Below are positions 53,378 to 62,147 of a DNA stretch of 64,000 bases, in pieces. The notes beneath the pieces are model-generated. The model was not told where the DNA came from. It was given only the letters and a program-made list of their open reading frames with translations, and did no database searches. Position numbers and translations under genes: made by a program. Origin of the DNA: CAG-103 sp905215475 (GTDB lineage Bacteria > Bacillota > Clostridia > Oscillospirales > Oscillospiraceae); contig CAJMPW010000002.1 in NCBI GenBank assembly GCA_905215475.1, positions 186,001-250,000 of the forward strand, given 5' to 3'. Positions within the stretch are counted from its first letter, which is position 1. The number at the start of each line of letters is the position of its first letter.

Positions 53378-53445
53378 CGATTTCGGTCCGGTTTCTATCC
53401 CTGCTCACAGCTCCTGCAGCATGAGGGAAGATAATGTACAATAAG

Positions 53446-53489
53446 TTGCGCAAATTGAAAATCGCATAAAAGAAGACATAGCATGCAGG
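53446..53489. repeat. IS-associated end sequence, copy 1
   Basis: A 44-nt stretch beginning TTGCGCAAATTGAAAA closely matches the minus strand of 57172-57213 (same order of GCATAAAA, AGAC, AGC and CAGG blocks). Confidence 0.65.
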
Positions 53490-53834
53490 CTCTGGTAGAA
53501 TGAAGTTACCGCACACCATTCTGAAAGGAGACAGCAAACTATGTCCGAGAATTGTACAGAGGAAACGCTGACCTACTGCACTTTTCCCAGCGAACACTGG
53601 ACGCGCATCCGTACCAACAACGTGATCGAGCGGCTGAACCGAGAGATCCGTCGGCGGACGCGCGTGATGGGGACGTTCCCTGACGGCAACTCCGCCCTGA
53701 TGCTGGTCTGCGCCCGACTTCGCCACGCGGCGGGCACCAGTGGGGCTGCAAGAAATACATGAACACGAAGCATTTGAAGGCAGCTTTGGACGACGCCCCC
53801 ATTGCCGGCTGACTTCATTCAGCCAGAGCCTGCA
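53484..53834 (+). mobile_element. Internally deleted IS256-family element with 23-nt terminal inverted repeats
   Basis: TGCAGGCTCTGG-type ends at 53484-53506 and 53812-53834 are inverted repeats differing at only two or three positions. They enclose about 305 bp holding only the first codons and the C-terminal end of a transposase. No target duplication was recognised. It cannot move on its own but could be mobilised in trans. Confidence 0.7.
53541..53812 (+). pseudogene. IS256-family transposase remnant
   Basis: The ORF starts behind AAAGGAGA with MSENCTEET, then jumps to the family's C-terminal block WTRIRTNNVIERLNREIRRR and TFPDGNSALMLVCARLRH. After that, one missing base at about 53735 shifts the frame: the continuation QWGCKKYMNTKHLKAALDD is readable in another frame up to the TGA at 53810. 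Roughly 300 central residues, including the DDE catalytic acids, are gone. Confidence 0.85.
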
Positions 53835-53908
53835 AATACATTTGCGCATAAATCTTGACGGGACCGGCTAAACCTCACCTATACTCGTCTTCTACAGCAA
53901 AAAATCGG

Positions 53909-53960
53909 TGCAGACCTTGAATTTCTGAACATACAGGTTCAAGTGTCTGCACCTTTTCAA
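53909..53960 (-). terminator. Terminator of the carbohydrate operon
   Basis: On the minus strand GGTGCAGAC and GTCTGCACC enclose an inner TTGAA/TTCAA stem and are followed by GATTTTTTG. Confidence 0.82.
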
Positions 53961-53964
53961 ATCA

Positions 53965-54888
53965 TTACTTGTTTAGCGCTGCCATAATCTCTTCTTTATA
54001 AGGCATCGCCGGTGCTGTGCCGAGCTTTTCGACCGCCAGTCCGCCGGTTACATTGCCGTATATAAGCGCAGCTTCAAAGCTCATTCCCGCCGCAAGCGCC
54101 GCAGTAAAGCCGCCGTTAAAGGCATCACCTGCTCCCGTTGTATCAACAACATTTACCTGAATCGGCGCACCGGTAAACTCAGACTGTGCATTTTTGGCAT
54201 AATAGCCCTTGTTTCCGAGCGTGATGACAACATTCTTAACTCCCTTGCCGAGAAGAACATCTGCCGCCTTTGCGGCGCTCTCATAACCGGTAACTGCAAT
54301 GCCTGTTATGATTTCTGCTTCTGTTTCGTTGGGGGTGATGTAATCAATGCCGTTCAACACCTCATCAGGCAGCTTTCTTGCCGGTGCAGGATTAAAAACA
54401 GTAGTCACACCTGCCTGCTTTGCCATATCAAGCACCTTGTAGGTAGCCTCCGGATTTGTTTCAAGCTGGCAGAGAACCGTTCCCGCTGAGGCGACAGTTT
54501 CTTTAAGCGCCTGAACCTCCTCGGGCTTGAACTCTCCGCAGGCACCGATAATTACAATGATTTCGTTCTGTCCAGTAGCTTCGTTTACGATTATCAGTGC
54601 AGCACCTGTGTCAGAATTTTTATCAACAATGATTTTTGAGGAATCGATTCCCTCTTTGTCATAGAAATTAAGTGCCAGCTTTCCGAAGTCGTCCTCACCG
54701 AGTCTGGTTACAAGTGTTACATCGCCTCCGGCTCGCTTTGCAGCTACCGCCTGGTTGGAGCCCTTTCCTCCCGGTCCGCTTTTGAAGGACACACCCATTA
54801 CCGTTTCGCCCTCTGTGGGAAACTTAGGGGTTCTGCCGGTAAGGTCAGTTACATAGCTGCCAAACACTACTATCTTTTTGTTTTCCAT
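53965..54888 (-). CDS. rbsK: Ribokinase-family sugar kinase
   Basis: A 307-residue PfkB-family kinase of the ribokinase branch. The N-terminal GSYVTDLTGRTPKFPTEGET and GGKGSNQAVAAKRAG (about 36-50) form the sugar site, and DTTGAGDAFNGGF near 250-262 carries the anion hole and catalytic aspartate. It is the last gene of the operon. Ribose, deoxyribose or another pentose could be the substrate; with deoC in the operon, a deoxyribokinase-like role is possible. Base composition is clearly lower in GC than genes before 53.3 kb. Confidence 0.87.
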   Translation of the reverse strand: MENKKIVVFGSYVTDLTGRTPKFPTEGETVMGVSFKSGPGGKGSNQAVAAKRAGGDVTLVTRLGEDDFGKLALNFYDKEGIDSSKIIVDKNSDTGAALIIVNEATGQNEIIVIIGACGEFKPEEVQALKETVASAGTVLCQLETNPEATYKVLDMAKQAGVTTVFNPAPARKLPDEVLNGIDYITPNETEAEIITGIAVTGYESAAKAADVLLGKGVKNVVITLGNKGYYAKNAQSEFTGAPIQVNVVDTTGAGDAFNGGFTAALAAGMSFEAALIYGNVTGGLAVEKLGTAPAMPYKEEIMAALNK

Positions 54889-54927
54889 TGCTTTTCTCCT
54901 TTTGCTGACACGCTGCAGCTATCACAA

Positions 54928-57030
54928 TTATATCTGAATATCGAACATTTCGTAAAGGTCAAGTCTGTCAATGTGCAGAACAAGCTTGCCGTCTGAATAC
55001 TCAAAGCCCATTTCCCTGCCGTCTGATACGCGGGTTATCTTTGCAGGCTTTTCCGTCCTTATGCAGATATTGAAGTCAAATACCGGCAGAACCTCATCTG
55101 CGTACTGCAGGTTGATTGCAGACAGATATTTGCCCTCTTCATCCCCCCACAGCTGATACTCAACCACATACGGCGTATCGTCTGAAGCGAAGCTCATCTC
55201 AGGCACATACTTCTTTACAAATGATGTGAATACCTTTCTGGGCTGTGTCAGGCTTGTGTTCTCAAAGGGTGCACATACCCATATTATCTTGCCCTTGCCG
55301 ACCTCTGCTTCCATCATTGCAGGGTAGTCTGTTGCGATTCCGGGTGGGTCTGAGTGCATGGATGCACTCTCATTGCGCGGGTCATTCGGGTCCGCTTCCA
55401 CCTGAAGCTCGAGGTCTGCACATACCAGGAATGTGCTTGCCTGCAGTGAATACGGCAGCGTCAGCTTTGCAAGCACCTTGCCGTTCGTTGCTCCTTCAAG
55501 AATATACGCACTGTCGTACACTGTCAAAGGATATTTTCTGCTGTACTCACCAAACAGCGATGCCACCTCATCCTCGGGGGCAATATAGGTGATTGTTTCG
55601 TCGGTACGTCCCGTTATCTTTCCGCCGAAAATCTCCTCAACCAGAGGCTGTGCGCTGTGACCGCTGATATACGCTATGCCGCCGTCTTCGACATAAGCCT
55701 TCAGCTCAGACATATTTTCCTTGCTCATATTGGGCGCATCGCTCACTATAAGCATTTTTGCTTTGCCCCACTGCTCAGGGTGGAAGCTGGTATACACGCT
55801 GTAAGGTATATGCGCTCTCTGCAGCGTTTCGCTGACATTGATGCTGCTGTCAAGATGCGGTATTGCCCTGCTGATGTGCTTGCTCTCAGAGATGTCCATA
55901 GGCGGCGTCTCCTCGTCGTACTTGCCGTGCAGATTGAAGTATATGCCTATATCCGTGCAGGGCTTGCCCTTTGAGAAATACTTTTCAAACCTTGCCGCAT
56001 CATCATATACATTCTTAAGGCGGCTGTACACCAACGGTTCATATGTGCCGGTCATATCCACTGCGTCAACAAATATGTTGCTGCCGTGATTGATAAATGA
56101 CAGCATTGCATGGAGCTTCATCATTACCTCGGATTTAATAGTGGTATGCTCGTCAAGAGACGGCTCGCACCTTGAGGTAGTATAGTTGAACGGCAGATTG
56201 GGCGTCATATTGTAGTACATTTTGCAGGCAAAGGTCTGCTGAGAAAAACCGCCGTACAAATCGCCGGAAACTGCATCGCTTGCAATCGTGGCATTCTCGG
56301 TTACGCCCATCATCCAGCTTCCCGGCATGGTGGAGTTCTGCATTTCGACAACTGCGCCGGGATTGACCATCTTGACGGAGTCGTAGATGTACTGCATATA
56401 GTCCTGCAGCCACTCCTCGCGCTTGCGCTGGAAAAGCTTCCAACGTTCGTCCTTCCAATTTACAATTCTCGGCATTTCTCCGCCGACTTCCTTTTCCCAT
56501 CTTGCTCTGCAATTGTCGCAGTAACATACTGTGGGCCAGAAGGTCATATCCGCAAAGAACGCCTCATAGGGACCTACATATTCAGTGAAATCTGCAATCT
56601 GGTCTCTGCAGAACTTTTTGTAGCCCTCGCTGTTCGGACAGCAAAGGCCGAATCTTCTGCCCTTGTCGCGCGAATAGTTGCCGTCTATGTCCTTAATTCT
56701 CCACTCGGGATGGTGGTCATATGCCCAGTTGTTATAAATCATGCTGAAGTATACATCAACATCCATTCCGCCCTTGTGCATTTCATCGTACAGCCTTTTG
56801 AATGCATCTTCATTTCCGATGAGACCCGGGTGCATTTCGCCAACCTTTGTAGGCCAGTAGGAATAGCCGTAATGGGACTGAATGTACATCATCCCCGCCT
56901 CAGCACCTGTTGAGATAATGTCCTTAGCAAGAGCCTCCGGGTCAAACTGCTTAAGGAATTCGTCTCTCGTTACATTTACATGCATATCAAGAGAGTATTT
57001 CTTATATTTATCAGAATATCTGAATGCCAT
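54928..57030 (-). CDS. Glycoside-hydrolase-like protein with beta-galactosidase trimerisation-type domain
   Basis: A 700-residue cytoplasmic protein without a signal peptide. Residues 1-340 look like a TIM-barrel glycosidase-like domain of the hypothetical GHL6/alpha-fucosidase-like type (MMYIQSHYGYSYWPTK, FADMTFWPTVCYCDNC, SFINHGSNIFVDAVD). Residues about 350-600 resemble the GATase-like trimerisation domain of GH42 enzymes (KAMLIVSDAPNMS, YVEDGGIAYISG). A small beta domain ends it. It probably cleaves an imported glycoside; the substrate is unknown. The last 115 bp are duplicated just upstream (57048-57162). Confidence 0.7.
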   Translation of the reverse strand: MAFRYSDKYKKYSLDMHVNVTRDEFLKQFDPEALAKDIISTGAEAGMMYIQSHYGYSYWPTKVGEMHPGLIGNEDAFKRLYDEMHKGGMDVDVYFSMIYNNWAYDHHPEWRIKDIDGNYSRDKGRRFGLCCPNSEGYKKFCRDQIADFTEYVGPYEAFFADMTFWPTVCYCDNCRARWEKEVGGEMPRIVNWKDERWKLFQRKREEWLQDYMQYIYDSVKMVNPGAVVEMQNSTMPGSWMMGVTENATIASDAVSGDLYGGFSQQTFACKMYYNMTPNLPFNYTTSRCEPSLDEHTTIKSEVMMKLHAMLSFINHGSNIFVDAVDMTGTYEPLVYSRLKNVYDDAARFEKYFSKGKPCTDIGIYFNLHGKYDEETPPMDISESKHISRAIPHLDSSINVSETLQRAHIPYSVYTSFHPEQWGKAKMLIVSDAPNMSKENMSELKAYVEDGGIAYISGHSAQPLVEEIFGGKITGRTDETITYIAPEDEVASLFGEYSRKYPLTVYDSAYILEGATNGKVLAKLTLPYSLQASTFLVCADLELQVEADPNDPRNESASMHSDPPGIATDYPAMMEAEVGKGKIIWVCAPFENTSLTQPRKVFTSFVKKYVPEMSFASDDTPYVVEYQLWGDEEGKYLSAINLQYADEVLPVFDFNICIRTEKPAKITRVSDGREMGFEYSDGKLVLHIDRLDLYEMFDIQI

Positions 57031-57047
57031 GATCGCGCTCCTTTATT

Positions 57048-57162
57048 TTATATCTGAATATCGAACATTTCGTAAAGGTCAAGTCTGTCAATGTGCAGAA
57101 CAAGCTTGCCGTCTGAATACGCAAAGCCCATTTCCCTGCCATCTGATACGCGGGTTATCTTT
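57048..57162 (-). pseudogene. Orphan 3' end of a second copy of the glycosidase-like gene
   Basis: 115 bases, including the stop codon, are 113/115 identical to the end of the intact gene (54928-55042) and read in frame as ITRVSDGREMGFAYSDGKL and so on. Nothing of the rest of this copy remains. Right upstream on the minus strand is an IS-like end (57172-57213). Confidence 0.85.
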
Positions 57163-57171
57163 CCGCCAAAT

Positions 57172-57213
57172 CCTGTAAGCTGCGTCTTTTTATGCTTTTT
57201 TCAATTTGCGCAA
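57172..57213. repeat. IS-associated end sequence, copy 2 (inverted)
   Basis: On the minus strand TTGCGCAAATTGAAAA is followed by GCATAAAA, AGAC, AGC and CAGG, matching 53446-53489 in order and spacing. Confidence 0.65.
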
Positions 57214-57223
57214 GTTTTTGAAA

Positions 57224-57256
57224 GAGCCTAATTGAACTCAATTAGGCTCTTTTCAT
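57224..57256 (-). terminator. Perfect inverted repeat at the permease stop codon
   Basis: AAAGAGCCTAATTGA and its complement meet around a 2-3-nt centre overlapping the stop. Lacking a clear T run, it may act as an RNA-stabilising hairpin or weak terminator. Confidence 0.55.
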
Positions 57257-58201
57257 CAATTCTTTTCTTCTTGCTTTTCTTTCAAAGAAACCGCTGATAC
57301 GCTTGTTGTTCAGCGCAATACCCATTACGATTATGAGCATAACACCCAGCACAACATCCTGCATCTTGCTCGGGACACCCAGAGCAATCAATGCATTGAA
57401 CATCATGGAAAGGGTGAACTGGCTTATGAATACACCAAGCGTCAGATTGCACCATTCCTGAATTGCAAATGCAATCAGCACGCCCATAAGAGGCTGGAAT
57501 ATCATGGAGATACTCCTCAGGGAAGAAACCGTGGTAATGCTGTTTGCATAAGAAATCTGCAGGATTGCGGTGATGCCGATAAAGATACCGGCAAGCACAA
57601 AGGTCATATACTTGGTATTCATTGCATTGACGCCAAGTGCGTTGGCGAGAAGCTCCTCATTACCTACCGCGCGAATGTGGCAGGCAATGCAGGTTCTATT
57701 GTATATGTAATAGAACAAGAGTGCGCTTGCTCCCAGTATAATTAAACTATAGGGGAATTTGCCGATAATGCCGACATCAGCGGGGATTGTCTTGCTGACG
57801 CCGAGACCGATTTTCTGTGCAAGTATCTCGTAGATGAGCAGCAGGCCCAGAGATACAATAAGACAGGGAATCTTCAGCAGCTTGTACACAGTGCCGTTAA
57901 TTACACCCAGCACAACGCCAACGGCTATGCAGCCGATGATGAGGCCGGGAATTCCCATTGTGGTTCCGAGAGAACCTCCTATCATTGCAGCAATGATCAT
58001 AGCAGATGCGCAGCTGAGATCGAACATACCAATTGCGTTGGTAAAGCACATTGCATATCCCAGAACTGTAGGGATAATGGCTTGAGACAGAACAATCTTC
58101 AGAGAATTGAAGCCGTAATTATCTATGCAGGCAGTCAGAATCAAAAAGGTGACCACCGGTACGGCAAGTACGATAAATATATTGTTCTTTTTTTCCTTCA
58201 T
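57242..58201 (-). CDS. Sugar ABC transporter permease (RbsC-like), second copy
   Basis: A 319-residue inner-membrane permease of the branched BPD_transp_2 family, with eight to ten spans and the conserved motif GVNAMNTKYMTFVLAGIFIG near 188-207 (the ATPase-contact loop region). It is the downstream of two permeases in this operon, implying a heterodimeric channel with the one at 59655-60620. Low GC. Confidence 0.88.
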   Translation of the reverse strand: MKEKKNNIFIVLAVPVVTFLILTACIDNYGFNSLKIVLSQAIIPTVLGYAMCFTNAIGMFDLSCASAMIIAAMIGGSLGTTMGIPGLIIGCIAVGVVLGVINGTVYKLLKIPCLIVSLGLLLIYEILAQKIGLGVSKTIPADVGIIGKFPYSLIILGASALLFYYIYNRTCIACHIRAVGNEELLANALGVNAMNTKYMTFVLAGIFIGITAILQISYANSITTVSSLRSISMIFQPLMGVLIAFAIQEWCNLTLGVFISQFTLSMMFNALIALGVPSKMQDVVLGVMLIIVMGIALNNKRISGFFERKARRKELMKRA

Positions 58202-58335
58202 AACAGTAAACCTTTAACAACGATTATTGTCAGTAATAATGCAGCTGCTGCATTACTTTTCATAAGGGGAAAACGTGCGTCATTCATAACACGTATAAAG
58301 CAAAAACGCAGAGATGGGTGACGGTTTTTTCAGTG

Positions 58336-58362
58336 CCGGGGGGAGAATAAACCTCCCCCCGG
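58336..58362 (-). promoter_or_regulatory. Stem-loop between binding-protein and permease genes
   Basis: CCGGGGGGAG/CTCCCCCCGG with a 7-nt loop lies just after the binding-protein gene, in a 199-bp gap. Such hairpins often protect the abundant binding-protein mRNA and damp downstream expression. Confidence 0.6.
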
Positions 58363-58400
58363 AATTTGTGTGGTGTTAAGTTCAGGCTGATTGAATGCAA

Positions 58401-59600
58401 TTACTTTGCAAAGGGAACATATTCAACGCCGTTGGGTCCCTTTACGGGTGCTGCGAGGTCTGCATGTGCAGCATAAATGTCGGCGAGGTTGAATGCATTA
58501 CCCCAAGCGATGATGTCTTCACCGGTTACATCGGGATTGTAGGTGATGAACAGGTTCTGCAGCTCTTCAAAGGTGTAAGCAGGAAGTGCTCCTTCGCAGA
58601 ACTTGCTGTAATCCTTGAACTCTTCAGCGGAGCCGACTGCACCGAAGGAGATGGGAACATCCCATGCCTGTCCACCGAGGCGGCCGCCATTGAGGATTGC
58701 GTTCATCTCGAGCATACCGCAGGCAATCTGAACGGGGATGTAAATACCGCCCTGTGCGCAAATGATTCTATCCTTCTCGAAGCAGGTGTCGAGTCCGGTC
58801 AGGAAGTCAATAACGCTGATCTTGATGTGGTTGTCGGGGTCGTACTGCTCAAGCGCGGAGAGAGTGCCGTCGAGGATGTTCATGCCCATGGAGCAAGCGA
58901 TGTAAACACCGTCGAGGTCGGGATTTGCAACGATGAAGCTTTCAACTGCCTGTGCTGCGTCAGCTGCCTGCTGGAGGTCTCTTGCCTCAGCAACAACTTT
59001 CATGCCGTACTCGTCAAGCGCCTTCTGCATGCCCTTTTCACGAAGTGTTGCGCAGGAGCTGCTCTTGTCCAAAGAGATGAGGCCGATCTTCTTCATGCCT
59101 GCTTCGCCCATTGCCTTAACTGCTGCATAGCCTGCGTTCAAGTCGGACTGAACTGCAGTGCCGCAGAAGTAGGGAGATGCGTATACAACATCATGTACCT
59201 CGGGGTCGAGGATGTCGCGCCATGCAACTGCCCAGTAAACCTTGTTCTCTTCACAAAGCTTTGCAACCTTGATGAGCATAGTGTCGTTGCAGGGGCAGAT
59301 GGTGATCATATTGCAGCCTGCAGAGATAAGTTTCTCAACGCTGGAAATCATATGATCGGGGTCGGTCAGGTCGTCAGCTTCTGCAACTGCGGTGCCGCCG
59401 TTGGGGAAGTTGCCGCACAGGTAAACCATGTTCTCAAGGTAGGAATACTGTGCAGGGTTTGCGGTGTTTTCCATGGGGATGCCGAGCTTGAACTCGGGAA
59501 GGTTTGCTGAGGGATCGTTACCCTTAGCACCTTGCTGGCCGCATGCGCAAAGTGCAAACACCATAACTGCTGTCAGCAAGAGGGCGATGACTTTCTTCAT
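58401..59600 (-). CDS. Sugar ABC transporter substrate-binding lipoprotein
   Basis: A 399-residue extracytoplasmic binding protein of the LacI/RbsB-like class (periplasmic-binding fold type I). The N-terminus is a lipoprotein signal with the lipobox FALCAC (acylated cysteine at about residue 19). Inside, ICPCNDTMLIKVAKL and GVYIACSMGMNILDGTLSAL are hinge/ligand-site segments. It should capture the sugar outside the membrane and hand it to the two permeases. The ligand cannot be read from sequence. Confidence 0.87.
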   Translation of the reverse strand: MKKVIALLLTAVMVFALCACGQQGAKGNDPSANLPEFKLGIPMENTANPAQYSYLENMVYLCGNFPNGGTAVAEADDLTDPDHMISSVEKLISAGCNMITICPCNDTMLIKVAKLCEENKVYWAVAWRDILDPEVHDVVYASPYFCGTAVQSDLNAGYAAVKAMGEAGMKKIGLISLDKSSSCATLREKGMQKALDEYGMKVVAEARDLQQAADAAQAVESFIVANPDLDGVYIACSMGMNILDGTLSALEQYDPDNHIKISVIDFLTGLDTCFEKDRIICAQGGIYIPVQIACGMLEMNAILNGGRLGGQAWDVPISFGAVGSAEEFKDYSKFCEGALPAYTFEELQNLFITYNPDVTGEDIIAWGNAFNLADIYAAHADLAAPVKGPNGVEYVPFAK

Positions 59601-59654
59601 ATTTTTTTCTCCTTTTTCTTTTCATTACTCTGCCAGTAATGAGAATTACAAAAT

Positions 59655-60620
59655 TCACTTGATTACCTCTACGCTCTTTCTTTCAAATGTAAGCGCAATT
59701 ACAATAAGGAATATAAAGCCCTTGATAAGTTGCTGAGTCAGTGTCTCAACGCCCCACAGGGTCATACCATTTGCAAGTGCCGCCATCGTGATGCTGCCGA
59801 TTACCGCACTTCTGAACTTAACGGACGAGCCGCCTGTGATCAGCACGCCGCCGAGCATCAGCGCCTGCAGCGCATTGAATTCCAAATTGCTTGCCGTGCC
59901 GATATTAGCAGCACCGGAGCGGATGAGGAAGAAGAACGCAACAAGACCGGAGGCCAAACCTGTGAACACATAGCTTCCGTACTGAACGAGCTTTACTCTT
60001 ACGCCGGACTGTCTGCAGACTTCCAGCCTTGAGCCTATTGCACGGCAATGCTTGCCGAACATGGTGTACTTAAACAGTATGAAGCTAATAATACCGAATA
60101 CGATCGCAACTGTGATTTTAAGCTGCTGAGTATCGAGCATCATCATCTTGATGGGTATGGACTGAACACCCGACTGGAGCAGCAATTCAACAAAGCCCTT
60201 CAGGATGAAGGACATTGCGATTGTAGCAATAAACGAGTCAATTCTAAGCTCCGTAACAATCAAGCCGTTCAGCAGGCCGCACAGCAGTCCGACCAGCAGC
60301 GCAACCGGCAGGACCAAATTGCCGCTTATAGATGATGCGTGTGCCGCAAGTGCCGCCGCAAGTGCCACAACGCCGCCCAGGGACATATCGTTTTTGCCCT
60401 GCGCCATAACAAAAATCAATGCGTATGTAACAATCAGAAGGCTGAAAGCCTCGTTGAACAGCGTGTTGAAGTTTGTCTTTGTAAATACTTTTCCGCCGCT
60501 GACCGCATTGAAGAATACCAACACTAATATGAGGCCTAATACGGGAATAATGTCAGACAGGTGCGCCTTGATCCAGCTTTTTGCACCGCCGTTTTCATGC
60601 TTTTTTATATCCGTTTTCAT
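59655..60620 (-). CDS. Sugar ABC transporter permease (RbsC-like), first copy
   Basis: A 321-residue, eight- to ten-span permease of the ribose/galactose type. GKNDMSLGGVVALAAALAAHA near 75-95 and GLLNGLIVTELRIDSFIATIAM near 115-136 are characteristic of RbsC-like proteins. It lies 10 bases after the ATPase gene and before the binding protein. Confidence 0.9.
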   Translation of the reverse strand: MKTDIKKHENGGAKSWIKAHLSDIIPVLGLILVLVFFNAVSGGKVFTKTNFNTLFNEAFSLLIVTYALIFVMAQGKNDMSLGGVVALAAALAAHASSISGNLVLPVALLVGLLCGLLNGLIVTELRIDSFIATIAMSFILKGFVELLLQSGVQSIPIKMMMLDTQQLKITVAIVFGIISFILFKYTMFGKHCRAIGSRLEVCRQSGVRVKLVQYGSYVFTGLASGLVAFFFLIRSGAANIGTASNLEFNALQALMLGGVLITGGSSVKFRSAVIGSITMAALANGMTLWGVETLTQQLIKGFIFLIVIALTFERKSVEVIK

Positions 60621-60630
60621 TAGAAAGCAC

Positions 60631-62127
60631 CTATATCATGTAATTAATAATATCTCTGTCGGACAGCTCTTTGCTTCTCTGAAACTCTTTTGTGATTTTG
60701 CCGTCCTTCATGATAAGCAGTCTGTCGCTCATACCTATCAGCTCAGGCAGCTCCTCGGAAATCAGGATTATGGTCCTGCCGTCTGCTTTCATTTTTTCCA
60801 TGATGCGGTAAATCTCCGCTTTAACGCCGATGTCTATGCCTCTGGTAGGACAGTCCATTATCAGAACGGAGGCATCGAAGCCCACCCATTTTGCAATAAC
60901 GACCTTCTGCTTATTGCCGCCGGACAGATGCATACAAAGCTGTTCCATTCCGCTGGTTTTGATTTCGAGCGTATTTATGTAGGAATTCGTAAACTCCTTC
61001 TCTCTCTTATCCGTGATGAATATGCCCTTCTGCAGCTTACTCAGGGACGGAAGGCAGATGTTATCACGAATGCTTGCTGCTGTGAGAATTGCTTCTTTGT
61101 CGCGGTCCTTGGAAATGTAGCCGATGCCCAGCTTCATTGCATCAGTCGGATTTTTGAACTCAACGCCGCCCTGATACCTGGTAACGCCTATCGTGCGCGG
61201 TTCAAGACCGAATATCAGCTTGCCCAACTCGTGCATACCGCACTCGTTCAGGCCGCCTATGCCGAGTATCTCGCCCTTATACGCATCGAACGAGACATCG
61301 GTAACGATTCCCTGCGTAATATGCTCAACCGAGAGGACAACCTCGTCCTCGTGGCTCGGCTTGAAATCCTCGCGATAGTAGGCTCCGACCATTTCTCTGC
61401 CAACCATCAGCTGCTTGATCAGATCGGCATTGAATTTCTCCTTCGGCACCTCGTCAATGTAAATGCCGTCTCTAAAAACCGTCAGATAGTCGCATTTTTC
61501 CATAAGCTCATCTATGTCATGTGAGATGAAGATTACGGACTTGCCTTCTGACTTCATCTTTTCCATCAAGCCGTAGAGAATATCGCGGCCATTCTTGGAA
61601 AGTGCGCTGGTCGTCTCATCGATTATCAGAACCTTTGGGTCTGAATACATTGCTCTTGCTATCTCTACAAGCTTTCTGTCCTCAAAGGAAAGTCTGCCGC
61701 AGGTCATTCTGGCGTCAATGTGCTGCATCTGAAGCTCATCGAGAATCTTCTGTGCGGCATTCGCCATTTTTTTCGTATCCAGCCTGATGCCGTTATGAAA
61801 CTGCTTTTCTTTTCCGATGAATATGTTTTCCGCAACGGTTGTGCTCGCAAAGGTCCCCTGCTCCTGAACAATCATGCAAACGCCCTTAGCTGCTGCGTCA
61901 ATCATATTCTTAGGGCAATACGGCTCACCCTCCAGGAAGAGTTCACCTGAATCATAGGGATAAATGCCCGAAACGATTGAACACATCGTGCTCTTGCCTG
62001 AGCCGTTCTCGCCCATCAGGCCGTGGATTTCGCCGGGCCTCAGGCAAAAGTGAACATCATTCAATGCCACAGTAGGCGGGAAAGTCTTAATTATGTTTTT
62101 AGCTTCAAGAAGAAAACGGTTACTCAT
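60631..62127 (-). CDS. Sugar ABC transporter ATP-binding protein (RbsA/MglA-like)
   Basis: A 498-residue fused double ATPase. The first half has a full Walker A (GENGSGKST near 39-47), the signature LSFED near 143 and Walker B LIIDETTSAL. In the second half the P-loop is degenerate (GGLNECGMHELG), which is normal for RbsA/MglA proteins, with a good signature LSGGNKQK near 400. It energises import through the two permeases. It starts 20 bases after deoC. Confidence 0.93.
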   Translation of the reverse strand: MSNRFLLEAKNIIKTFPPTVALNDVHFCLRPGEIHGLMGENGSGKSTMCSIVSGIYPYDSGELFLEGEPYCPKNMIDAAAKGVCMIVQEQGTFASTTVAENIFIGKEKQFHNGIRLDTKKMANAAQKILDELQMQHIDARMTCGRLSFEDRKLVEIARAMYSDPKVLIIDETTSALSKNGRDILYGLMEKMKSEGKSVIFISHDIDELMEKCDYLTVFRDGIYIDEVPKEKFNADLIKQLMVGREMVGAYYREDFKPSHEDEVVLSVEHITQGIVTDVSFDAYKGEILGIGGLNECGMHELGKLIFGLEPRTIGVTRYQGGVEFKNPTDAMKLGIGYISKDRDKEAILTAASIRDNICLPSLSKLQKGIFITDKREKEFTNSYINTLEIKTSGMEQLCMHLSGGNKQKVVIAKWVGFDASVLIMDCPTRGIDIGVKAEIYRIMEKMKADGRTIILISEELPELIGMSDRLLIMKDGKITKEFQRSKELSDRDIINYMI

Positions 62128-62147
62128 CAGTTATCACCATCAACAAA

